Part shown: positions 56,513 to 64,000 of the stretch, piece by piece
Numbering within the stretch: the first letter of the stretch is position 1
Layout: each line of letters begins with the position of its first letter
NCBI RefSeq assembly: GCF_015645385.1
Contig: NZ_JADOET010000014.1
Coordinates: forward strand, 1 to 64,000
Length of the DNA: 64,000 bases
Reading direction: 5' to 3'
Source: Winogradskyella marina
GTDB lineage: Bacteria > Bacteroidota > Bacteroidia > Flavobacteriales > Flavobacteriaceae
Position numbers and translations under genes: made by a program
The notes under the pieces: generated by a model
What the model was told of the DNA's origin: nothing
Databases searched by the model: none
What the model saw: the letters and a program-made list of their open reading frames with translations, nothing else

Positions 56513-58909
56513 TTAGTTATAATTACACAGATTACTTCCTATTGGAGAACCATCTGGAATTTTAGGAGAACTTTCTAGTTCAAATTTTTCTGGATGTTCG
56601 TAAAACTCTTTTATCATAAGATTATATTGATACTGAATAGCTTCAAATCCTAAGTTTTTCTTTGCTATATCTCGAATAGTTTTGTTTGCAATTGCCTTAA
56701 CCTGAAAATAAGATTGACTATTTACTGCCAAATTCATTAAATACTTTAAAACGTTAACATTGATTTGTTGTTGAATTTCAACTAAATATGGATCTTTATG
56801 TGTTTTATCGAAAGAATTCTTTAAAACCTGACTTACAACATCTTCTAAACCCAACTGATTCTCATCTAAACTCTTCTGCAAAGTTAAGCGATTAGCACGT
56901 TGTGGATGCAATAAATATTTCAATGTCATATCACTAGCTGTATTTGCTGCACTCAAGGGATCAAAAGCAACTCCAGTTTTTCCTTTAAAAGATTCTCTCG
57001 AACGGTTATAACCAAAAGCTCGTGGTGGGAACAAACTTAACTTCTCTTTAGGGATTGCTAATGTTTCCGCTTCGATGGTTTTTATAACAGCATCTAAAGT
57101 CTGTTTTTGCATATTTACAGCTACTGACTTTGTTGTTAATTGATCATCATTTTTTACGGCATAATTATAGTCTAAGCCTCCAATAACTTTGGTTGCCGCT
57201 TCAACCTGAAAACGATGATAAAAATACAAAGGCACAAAGACATCTTCTAAAACAGAATAAGGTTCATATGACTTTATATTATCTACTGAAAAGTTCTTAA
57301 TTGCTTGTTCTCTTAATTTTAAAACAGCATTTAATTCATCTTCAGGTGTTTTTCCATTATCCCACAGATGAGCTAAGGCATGTGCTCCTCCTGCTGCTCT
57401 AGCATCAGAGTCTGTAATAAAACGCAAACCATCATTTTGTGCTTGTTTTAGAATTTTATTTAATTCCTGCTGTTCGTCTTGTTTTTTATCAAATTCAGAA
57501 TAACTGTAAGCAACTGTCACTTTATCCCAATCACCAAGTCCTGTTGCATAAGCATTACTAAAATCTATTTGTCCATCTGTCAGTGAAATCTGTGGATGTG
57601 GATAATCCATAACTGAAGCTCTATTATTAGTACTTGCTGCAAAATTATGAGCAAAGCCAATGGTGTGTCCAATTTCGTGAGCACTCAATTGCCTAATTCT
57701 TGCTAAAGCCAAATCTAACATTGGTTGGTAATTATCATCGCGTTTGGCAAATGGCTTATTCATTAAGGCTTGTGCAATCATAAAATCTTGTCGAATACGT
57801 AAACTTCCTAAACTTACATGACCTTTAATAATTTCACCAGTTCTTGGGTCTACAACACTTGCACCGTAACTCCAACCTCTTGTACTGCGATGAACCCATT
57901 GAATTACATTGTATCTACAATCCATAGGATCGGCTCCTTTTGGCAACATTTTTACTTGAAAAGCATCTTTGTATCCAATGGCCTCATAAGCCTCATTCCA
58001 CCATTGTGCTCCATCTAATAAAGCAGAACGTACAGGTTCTGGAGTACCAGGATCTAGATAATAGATAATCGGTTCTTTAGCTTCACTCTTTTTAGATCTA
58101 GGATTTTTCTTTTCTAAACGATGTCGAATTATAAATCGTTTTGTAATATTATCTTGAATTGGTGTTGAATAATCCATATAAGACATTGAAATCGCTCCAC
58201 TACGTGTATCAAAAACTCTAGGTTTGTAGTTATTATCTGGTAACTTAACAAAAGAATGATGCTGAACTACGCTGACCAATGAAGGCGTAGGAGTTACACT
58301 TTTTAAATTTTTACCAGTTGGATTTCCTTTGAAAGTAAGCAATGCTTCAAACTCAACATTCTCTGGGAATGCTTTTGTTCTTTCTAATGATAAAGCACTT
58401 TTTGAAGCATCCAATTTATAAGTTCCTTCTTTCTTTCTTTTTAATCTATTGGAAACTCCATGCGCATCTTCCAATAAAAACGGAGTAAAATCAATGATAT
58501 AAACACCATTCTTTTTAGACAAAATTTTAAATCCAAATAATACAGACTTCGCAAAGGCCTGCTCTATACTCTTCTTTTCTTGTGTATTATTTGTATTTGC
58601 TCTATATTTTAAATTGGGCTGAATGAGTAATAATTTATTTCCTGCTTTTTCAAAGTAAACGACACGCTCATCACCTAATTGCCCTCTGTCCAAACCAATA
58701 TCATTACTTCCAATTCCAGTTGCTAAGGAATTTACATAAAGAAATTCATCGTTAAGTTTTTCAACTTTAAGATAAATTTTATCGGTACTTTCTTCATAAT
58801 AAAAGTCGAAATAACCGTCATAGCTTTTTAAGTCTTTCTTATCTAAAATTTGAGCTTGAAACTGAGAACTTATTAGAAAGATACCTAACAGGAAAAATAT
58901 GTTTTTCAT
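56513..58909 (-). CDS. Exported zinc metalloprotease (metzincin)
   Basis: A 798-residue exported protease: signal peptide 'FFLLGIFLISSQFQAQ', an N-terminal domain of about 200 residues, and the zinc site HEIGHTIGFAH (411-421) with a Met-turn 'ASVMDYPHP' (about 428-440), as in metzincins. 'IIYYLDPGTPEPVRSALLDG' and 'WNEAYEAIGYKDAFQVKML' match the DUF5117/DUF4953-type family of Bacteroidota. The C-terminal domain is helical. It probably acts in the periplasm or outside the cell. Divergent from prfB. Confidence 0.87.
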   Translation of the reverse strand: MKNIFFLLGIFLISSQFQAQILDKKDLKSYDGYFDFYYEESTDKIYLKVEKLNDEFLYVNSLATGIGSNDIGLDRGQLGDERVVYFEKAGNKLLLIQPNLKYRANTNNTQEKKSIEQAFAKSVLFGFKILSKKNGVYIIDFTPFLLEDAHGVSNRLKRKKEGTYKLDASKSALSLERTKAFPENVEFEALLTFKGNPTGKNLKSVTPTPSLVSVVQHHSFVKLPDNNYKPRVFDTRSGAISMSYMDYSTPIQDNITKRFIIRHRLEKKNPRSKKSEAKEPIIYYLDPGTPEPVRSALLDGAQWWNEAYEAIGYKDAFQVKMLPKGADPMDCRYNVIQWVHRSTRGWSYGASVVDPRTGEIIKGHVSLGSLRIRQDFMIAQALMNKPFAKRDDNYQPMLDLALARIRQLSAHEIGHTIGFAHNFAASTNNRASVMDYPHPQISLTDGQIDFSNAYATGLGDWDKVTVAYSYSEFDKKQDEQQELNKILKQAQNDGLRFITDSDARAAGGAHALAHLWDNGKTPEDELNAVLKLREQAIKNFSVDNIKSYEPYSVLEDVFVPLYFYHRFQVEAATKVIGGLDYNYAVKNDDQLTTKSVAVNMQKQTLDAVIKTIEAETLAIPKEKLSLFPPRAFGYNRSRESFKGKTGVAFDPLSAANTASDMTLKYLLHPQRANRLTLQKSLDENQLGLEDVVSQVLKNSFDKTHKDPYLVEIQQQINVNVLKYLMNLAVNSQSYFQVKAIANKTIRDIAKKNLGFEAIQYQYNLMIKEFYEHPEKFELESSPKIPDGSPIGSNLCNYN

Positions 58910-58986
58910 TGTAATTTATTTGAAACATAAAACTACAAAATTCCTAAAAAACCAATTCAAAATTATGGCACTTTAAATCCACTCCA

Positions 58987-58994
58987 TATATTTG
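58987..58994 (+). promoter_or_regulatory. -7 element of prfB
   Basis: TATATTTG, exact TAnnTTTG match, 26 bp before the prfB ATG at 59013; -33 element weak. Confidence 0.4.
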
Positions 58995-59012
58995 TATAAA
59001 TTACTACATTAT

Positions 59013-60117
59013 ATGATAACATCAGATCAAATAAAAGATCTTAATTCCCGTCTAGACGTACTTAGGCAGTATCTTTGACTTAGATGCTAAGCTCATAGAA
59101 ATCACTAACGAAGAAGAACAAACGTTCGACCCTAATTTTTGGAATGACTCTAAAGCTGCCGAATTGGTTATGAAATCCATTCGTGAGAAAAAGAGTTGGG
59201 TTAACGACTATAATGACGCAAAAGCACTTTTTGAAGACTTAGAAGTTATTTATGAATTCTACAAAGAAGACGAAGCTCCAATGGAAAATGTGGAAGCGCG
59301 TTTCGAAAAATCGGTTAATGCGATTGAAAAACTAGAATTTAAAAACATGCTTTCTGAAGAAGGCGATAGTTTAAGTGCCGTTTTACAAATTACAGCCGGA
59401 GCAGGTGGAACAGAATCTTGCGATTGGGCAAGCATGCTAATGCGTATGTATTTAATGTATGCTGAAAAAAGTGGCTACAAAGTAAAAGAACTCAACTTAC
59501 AAGATGGAGACGTTGCTGGTATAAAAACGGTGACTATAGAAATTGAAGGTGATTATGCTTTTGGATGGTTAAAAGGCGAAAATGGTGTACATCGTTTGGT
59601 TCGTATTTCACCTTTTGATAGTAATGCCAAACGACATACAAGTTTTGCTTCAGTTTACGTGTATCCGTTGGTGGACGATTCTATTGAAGTAGATATCAAT
59701 CCTGCTGATATTGAAATTACCACGGCACGATCAAGTGGTGCTGGTGGACAAAATGTAAATAAAGTTGAAACGAAAGTCCAGTTACGTCATAAACCATCTG
59801 GTATTCAAATTCAATGTTCAGAAACCCGTTCGCAACAAGATAACAGAACACGTGCCATGCAAATGCTAAAATCGCAATTGTATGAAATTGAACTACAAAA
59901 ACGAATGGCACAACGTGAAGATATTGAAGCAGGAAAAATGAAGATTGAATGGGGAAGCCAAATTAGAAATTACGTTATGCATCCTTATAAATTAGTAAAA
60001 GATGTACGTTCTGCACACGAAACAGGAAATGTAGATGCTGTTATGGATGGCGATATTGAACCATTCCTAAAAGCCTATTTAATGATGATGGGGCAACAAG
60101 ACGATTCGGCATTATAA
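59013..60117 (+). CDS. prfB: Peptide chain release factor 2 with programmed +1 frameshift
   Basis: RF2 ends translation at UGA and UAA. The short frame ATG at 59013 codes 21 residues and stops at TGA 59076-59078 within AGG CAG TAT CTT TGA C. The CTT-TGA-C slippery site with the SD-like AGG at 59064-59066 matches the classic autoregulatory frameshift; the ribosome slips +1 and reads GAC at 59077, giving a 367-residue protein. The main frame shows the SPF stop-recognition motif ('[11 protein letters not shown]') and GGQ ('[13 protein letters not shown]'). When RF2 is low, the UGA is read slowly and the shift succeeds, so RF2 controls its own level. The start at 59164 in the main frame alone is not the true start. 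Confidence 0.96.
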
Positions 60118-60161
60118 TTGTACTAAATAGTTACTAGTTATTGAACTAAATTTAACATAAA

Positions 60162-60503
60162 ATGATTAAAATATACCACAACCCAAGATGTTCAAAATCG
60201 AGACAAGGGCTTTCTATTCTAGAAGAATCAGGTAAAGCATTTGAAACCATAAAGTATTTAGAAAATGATTTAACATCTGTTGAAATACAGGACATCCTAA
60301 TCAAATTAGACATAAAACCCATAGATCTAATCCGAAAAAATGAAGCCATTTGGAAATCGGATTTTAAAGGAAAAGAGCTTACCGATAATGACCTTATTGC
60401 AGCGATGGTTAATCACCCAAAACTTATAGAACGTCCTATCGTAATTAATGGAGACAACGCTGTAATTGGAAGACCTCCAGAAGCTATCAAAGAAATTATA
60501 TAA
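60162..60503 (+). CDS. ArsC/YffB-family thiol reductase
   Basis: A 113-residue thioredoxin-fold protein of the ArsC/Spx/YffB group. The active-site start 'MIKIYHNPRCSKSR' has the single cysteine Cys10 in a CSKS motif. True arsenate reductases use further arginines; 'PIVINGDNAVIGRPPE' near the end is conserved. It may reduce arsenate with glutaredoxin, or act as a glutathione-dependent regulator; substrate is not certain. It follows prfB and precedes a small secreted protein gene. Confidence 0.85.
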   Translation: MIKIYHNPRCSKSRQGLSILEESGKAFETIKYLENDLTSVEIQDILIKLDIKPIDLIRKNEAIWKSDFKGKELTDNDLIAAMVNHPKLIERPIVINGDNAVIGRPPEAIKEII

Positions 60504-60513
60504 AACAATCGTT

Positions 60514-60978
60514 ATGAAAAGTATCATTTTAGTAGTTTTCACCATACTCTTAACTTTAAATGTTAACGCACAACGTAGAAGTGGTAATATGAACAATATA
60601 CCGCAAACCAATAGAGAACCAACTGAAGAAGAAATTGCAAAATACGAGCGCGAAGCGGAGGAGCGTAAAGAAGAGTATATCGCTAACTTCTTAACCACAT
60701 TAGAAGCCGATGATTTTCAGAAACAAATAATTAAACTAACCATCAATAGTTTTCTCGAAGAAAAAATTGCTTTGTTAAAAACAAGATTTGAACATCATTT
60801 AGATCGAAATGCTGCCATTAAAAAACTAGAAGAATCTCACTTTGCAGAATTGAAAGAGCTTATTTCTGAAGATGATATGTCTAAAATAAAAGAGTTAATT
60901 AAAGGAGGTTTTAATGAAAAAGAAGTCTTAAAAGAAAAGAAGAAAAAACGGAAAAAGAAAAAGCGAAATAAGAATTAA
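60514..60978 (+). CDS. Small secreted helical protein
   Basis: A 154-residue exported protein. The ATG at 60514 gives a signal peptide 'IILVVFTILLTLNVNAQ'; the longer frame from 60466 overlaps the arsC stop region and lacks it. The mature protein is acidic and mostly helical ('EEIAKYEREAEERKEEYIAN', 'LEEKIALLKTRFEHHLDRNA'), ending in a run of Lys and Arg. The pattern recalls periplasmic Spy/CpxP-like helical proteins, but that is an inference. It lies 10 bp after arsC and 119 bp before the TonB-dependent receptor. Confidence 0.68.
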   Translation: MKSIILVVFTILLTLNVNAQRRSGNMNNIPQTNREPTEEEIAKYEREAEERKEEYIANFLTTLEADDFQKQIIKLTINSFLEEKIALLKTRFEHHLDRNAAIKKLEESHFAELKELISEDDMSKIKELIKGGFNEKEVLKEKKKKRKKKKRNKN

Positions 60979-61051
60979 TTCTTAACAAAATTTACATTTT
61001 TTTAACAGATGTCTTTAACAAAAGATTAACCAATTCCAATTAAACTAAAGG

Positions 61052-61059
61052 TATTTTTG
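61052..61059 (+). promoter_or_regulatory. -7 element of the TonB-dependent receptor gene
   Basis: TATTTTTG, exact TAnnTTTG match, 46 bp before the start codon at 61098. Confidence 0.45.
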
Positions 61060-61097
61060 CGCGTCTAACTGACTAACAAACCTATTAAAAAATTGCG

Positions 61098-63608
61098 ATG
61101 AAGCTACATCTTATTACTACCTTTTTACTTGTTTTTTCCTTTACCTTTTCTTTTGCTCAGAAAGATATAAAAATTGAAGGAACCGTTATTGAGGAAGACA
61201 CTAATATTCCTTTAGAATACGCGACAGTTGTCGTAAAAACAAGAGCTGATGACAAAATAATAACTGGAGGTATCACCGACACTAAAGGTAAGTTTCAAGT
61301 TGAAGTTCCTGAAGGATCCTATATTGTTTCTGTTGAATATATTTCTTACAAAACGAAGAGTTTTCCTGAACAAAATTTTACTCAAAATACTAATTTAGGG
61401 ACTGTTAACTTAGCATTAGACGTAGATACTTTAAATGAGGTAACGGTTGTTGCTGAGCGAACAACAGTAGAAATAAAATTAGACAAAAAAGTTTACAACA
61501 TTGGTAAAGATTTAACCACAGCTGGTGGTACTGTAAGCGATGCTCTTAATAATGTACCATCTGTTACTGTAGATGTAGAAGGCGCTATTAGTCTTAGAGG
61601 TAATGAAAACGTTCGTATTTTAATTAATGGAAAACCATCAGCAATGGCAGGTTTTGGCGATAGCAATGTTTTAAGTCAATTACCAGCAGAAGCTATTGAA
61701 CGTGTTGAGGTTATAACCTCACCATCTGCAAGATATGATGCAGAAGGAACGGCCGGAATATTAAACATTATCTTAAGACAAAAAGAGACATTAGGATTTA
61801 ATGGTTCTATTAATTTAACCGCAGGAAATCCTGACAATGTAGGCTTATCTGCTACATTAAACTACCGAACAGAAAATTATAACTTATTTTCAAATTTTGG
61901 TTGGCGTTACTTTGATGCTCCAAGAACTAGTTTTAGTGATGTCACTTATTTTGATAGAATTGACGAAGGCCAAACCATCACCCCAGAATATCGTAGAATT
62001 GTAGAAGATCAGAACGTAGAACGCTTAAATCGAAATTATAACGCCAATATTGGTATGGAGTATTTTATTGACGAATCTTCTTCTATAACTGGTAGTTTAT
62101 TCTATAGACTTGGTAGTGATGCAGACACTTCATTGAACTCTAGTGAACGTTTTAATAACAATACCATTGTTGAAGAAACCCTTAGAAGAGAAAAAGAAAC
62201 CGAAGAAGACAATAGTTATCAAATTGCATTGAACTACGTAAAGCGTTTTGCAGATGATAGCGATCATAAATTAACAGTAGATTTTCAATATGAAAATGAT
62301 AGCGAAGAAGGCTTTACAAATCTAAATGAAGATTATCTTTTCAGCGATCAAACCAATCCAGAACCATTTCAAAAAGAACAAGAGTTTACAACTGAAGATA
62401 AAAAGGAATTTTTATTTCAAGCAGATTATGTTTTACCATTAGGTGAAGATTCTAGATTTGAAGCTGGGTATAGAGGAAATTTTGAGAATGAAATTACTGA
62501 TTACCGCTTAGAACAAGAAAACTTAGATAACGGTAATTTAGAAGTTAATGACGATGTTAGTAATATCTTCGATTATGATGAAAATGTCAACGCAGTCTAC
62601 AGTCAATATGGCACTAAGTTCGGTGAGTTTTCCTTTTTATTAGGATTGAGATTAGAGCATACACAGCTAAAAGGAAGTATTGCTTCGGACTTTACAGATG
62701 AAGCGCTTAATGCTGATTTTGACAAGAATTACCTTGGACTTTTCCCTACTGTAAACTTAATATACAACATAAACGGTACTGAATCTGACAGTGAAGAAAG
62801 TATTACTGTTGGTTTTAATAGAAGAATAAATCGTCCTCGTGGGTGGTTTATTAACCCATTCCCTAGCCGATCTAGTAGAACTAGCATATTTCAAGGAAAC
62901 CCTGATTTAGATCCAGCTTATTCTAGTACATTTGATTTAGGGTATTTAAAACGTTGGGATAAATTCACATTAACGACCTCTGTATATTACCAACATGAAA
63001 CTGATTCTTTTGAGCGTGTTGAGGAAAACACAGGACTACAAACTTCTGATGGTATAGACATCATTAGAACCATACCAATTAACCTTTCAACAAATAAACG
63101 TACGGGTGCAGAATTAGGTTTTTTATATAACCCAAATAAATGGCTACGACTAAATTCAAGTTTTAATTTCTTTCAGTTTGATACTGAAGGAGAATTTAAC
63201 GATGTAGATTATAGTGCTAAAAATACAAGTTGGTTTGCAAGATTTAGCTCAAAAATATCATTACCATGGCAAATAGACTGGCAAACAAACGCTTCTTATA
63301 GAGGAGCTGTACAGGATGCTCAGTCTGACACGGACGGTGTATTATCTATTGATTTAGCCTTAAGCAAGGAGCTTAAAATCAAAAAAAACAGCCTTACCGT
63401 TTCTGCAAATGTTAGAGATTTACTGAACTCTAGAAAACGTCAATCTACAACAACTACAGAATTTTTTGAACGTTATAGTGAATTCCAATGGAGACAACGT
63501 CAAGTAAGCTTATCATTAATTTACAGGTTTAATCAGCAATTAAATAAGCGTGAGCGTTCTGGAAGACCAGGAAATGGCGGTGATGATGATATGGAGTTTG
63601 AAGGATAA
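61098..63608 (+). CDS. TonB-dependent receptor with OMP_b-brl_3-type barrel
   Basis: An 836-residue outer-membrane receptor. Signal peptide 'LLVFSFTFSFAQ', then a CarboxypepD_reg domain (about 24-110, 'IEGTVIEEDTNIPLEYATVV'), a plug (about 120-230, with 'VSDALNNVPSVTVDVEGAIS' and 'IERVEVITSPSARYDAEGTA'), and a long beta-barrel. The barrel's composition and the ending 'LNSRKRQSTTTTEFFER' ... 'LIYRFNQQLNK' fit the OMP_b-brl_3 family. It takes up an unknown substrate (peptide, siderophore or glycan). No SusD partner is present. A strong terminator follows. Confidence 0.92.
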   Translation: MKLHLITTFLLVFSFTFSFAQKDIKIEGTVIEEDTNIPLEYATVVVKTRADDKIITGGITDTKGKFQVEVPEGSYIVSVEYISYKTKSFPEQNFTQNTNLGTVNLALDVDTLNEVTVVAERTTVEIKLDKKVYNIGKDLTTAGGTVSDALNNVPSVTVDVEGAISLRGNENVRILINGKPSAMAGFGDSNVLSQLPAEAIERVEVITSPSARYDAEGTAGILNIILRQKETLGFNGSINLTAGNPDNVGLSATLNYRTENYNLFSNFGWRYFDAPRTSFSDVTYFDRIDEGQTITPEYRRIVEDQNVERLNRNYNANIGMEYFIDESSSITGSLFYRLGSDADTSLNSSERFNNNTIVEETLRREKETEEDNSYQIALNYVKRFADDSDHKLTVDFQYENDSEEGFTNLNEDYLFSDQTNPEPFQKEQEFTTEDKKEFLFQADYVLPLGEDSRFEAGYRGNFENEITDYRLEQENLDNGNLEVNDDVSNIFDYDENVNAVYSQYGTKFGEFSFLLGLRLEHTQLKGSIASDFTDEALNADFDKNYLGLFPTVNLIYNINGTESDSEESITVGFNRRINRPRGWFINPFPSRSSRTSIFQGNPDLDPAYSSTFDLGYLKRWDKFTLTTSVYYQHETDSFERVEENTGLQTSDGIDIIRTIPINLSTNKRTGAELGFLYNPNKWLRLNSSFNFFQFDTEGEFNDVDYSAKNTSWFARFSSKISLPWQIDWQTNASYRGAVQDAQSDTDGVLSIDLALSKELKIKKNSLTVSANVRDLLNSRKRQSTTTTEFFERYSEFQWRQRQVSLSLIYRFNQQLNKRERSGRPGNGGDDDMEFEG

Positions 63609-63629
63609 TCAATTATCAAATAATACAAA

Positions 63630-63665
63630 AAAAATGTTGCTAATCACTTAGCAACATTTTTTTTA
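63630..63665. terminator. Terminator after the TonB-dependent receptor
   Basis: ATGTTGCTAA (63634-63643), loop TCAC, TTAGCAACAT (63648-63657), flanked by A and T runs; usable from both sides and shared with the HAD gene. Confidence 0.9.
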
Positions 63666-63687
63666 TTTAGATATTTCTTACAACACT

Positions 63688-64000
63688 TTAATCCTTAAAA
63701 AAATCATTGCATTTTAAATAAGAGATTTCTTTAAAATCTGAAACGACTTTATTTGCTAACGCGTAGTCTTGACCAAAAGAATGTTCACTCTTAAAACCTG
63801 TACAAAAAATACCAGCAGAATGTGCCGCTTTTATACCATTAGTAGAATCTTCTATAACCATACATTCCGATTTATCAAAACCTGTAAACTCAGCTGCTTT
63901 TATAAAAATTTCGGGATGTGGTTTTGATTTTTCTAAATCTGCTCCACTAAACTTACCTGAGAAATACTGATTTAAATCAAAACGGTTAAAAATGCGTTCA
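63688..64000 (-). CDS. HAD-family phosphatase, C-terminal part (5' end outside window)
   Basis: The minus strand is open from the window end to a TAA at 63688-63690 and gives the last 103 residues of a haloacid-dehalogenase hydrolase. 'KSKPHPEIFIKAAEF' is the HAD motif III lysine region and 'CMVIEDSTNGIKAAHSAG' is motif IV with the acidic metal ligands. The arrangement fits beta-phosphoglucomutase/phosphatase-like subfamily I. It has no in-frame start in the window and was therefore read directly from the sequence. Confidence 0.85.
   Translation of the reverse strand, partial: ERIFNRFDLNQYFSGKFSGADLEKSKPHPEIFIKAAEFTGFDKSECMVIEDSTNGIKAAHSAGIFCTGFKSEHSFGQDYALANKVVSDFKEISYLKCNDFFKD

Noticed and set aside
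59164-60117. prfB starting at the later in-frame codon
   Set aside because: The upstream short frame with CTT-TGA-C and SD-like AGG gives the full RF2 N-terminus by +1 frameshift.

Overview
The window is a 64-kb piece of an AT-rich Bacteroidota chromosome, most likely a marine or aquatic member of the Flavobacteriaceae. The support is in the sequence: many exported proteins of Bacteroidota type (CarboxypepD_reg-like domains, a TonB-dependent receptor with an OMP_b-brl_3-type barrel, DUF3667, DUF4834, YfhO), start regions without strong Shine-Dalgarno sequences, and a repeated upstream motif TAnnTTTG, the Bacteroidota -7 promoter element. Genus and species cannot be named from the sequence alone. 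Both ends cut genes: an ABC ATPase on the left and a HAD-family phosphatase on the right. No rRNA, tRNA, CRISPR array, phage or transposase gene was seen. One structural RNA is clear, the small SRP RNA at about 10.7 kb.

Layout. 0-7 kb: ABC ATPase end, exported CarboxypepD_reg-like protein, ankyrin protein and catalase-peroxidase KatG (peroxide defence), DUF2007, and an ABC-F ATPase whose second ATP site is degenerate. 7-13.8 kb: thioredoxin-fold lipoprotein without CXXC, fructose-6-phosphate aldolase, short-chain dehydrogenase, SRP RNA, glutaminyl cyclase, thioesterase, then a non-coding stretch with hairpin repeats. 13.8-22 kb: beta-helix lipoprotein, hydrolase, GlyA and fumarylacetoacetase (divergent), M61 peptidase. 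22-33.7 kb: glycosyltransferase, a palindromic MITE-like repeat, BatA/VWA protein, an operon of a dihydroorotase-like pseudo-enzyme, a small membrane protein and an esterase, an MBL hydrolase, a large conserved unknown protein, an ion transporter, Bcp peroxiredoxin and endonuclease III. 34-41.5 kb: ECF sigma factor, UvrA, membrane proteins and an extraordinary Arg/Thr/Ser-rich exported protein. 41.6-47.1 kb: a surface-polysaccharide group (Wzx-like flippase, glycosyltransferase, YfhO) with repeats between the genes. 47-56.5 kb: DUF4834, outer-membrane protein, GNAT-like protein, two PLP enzymes that could start sulfonolipid synthesis, oligopeptidase B, YbaB, a dense REP-like cluster, threonine aldolase. 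56.5-64 kb: metzincin protease, prfB with its programmed +1 frameshift, ArsC-like protein, small secreted protein, TonB-dependent receptor, HAD phosphatase.

Most of the window is housekeeping and envelope function rather than a mobile island. The parts that ordinary gene calls do not explain are several families of small palindromic repeats, a set of enzymes that keep their fold but have lost catalytic or cofactor residues (dihydroorotase-like protein, thioredoxin-like lipoprotein, second ABC-F site, cluster-less endonuclease III), one large unknown protein, and the candidate sulfonolipid pair. I did not find convincing evidence for a wholly new multi-gene system.
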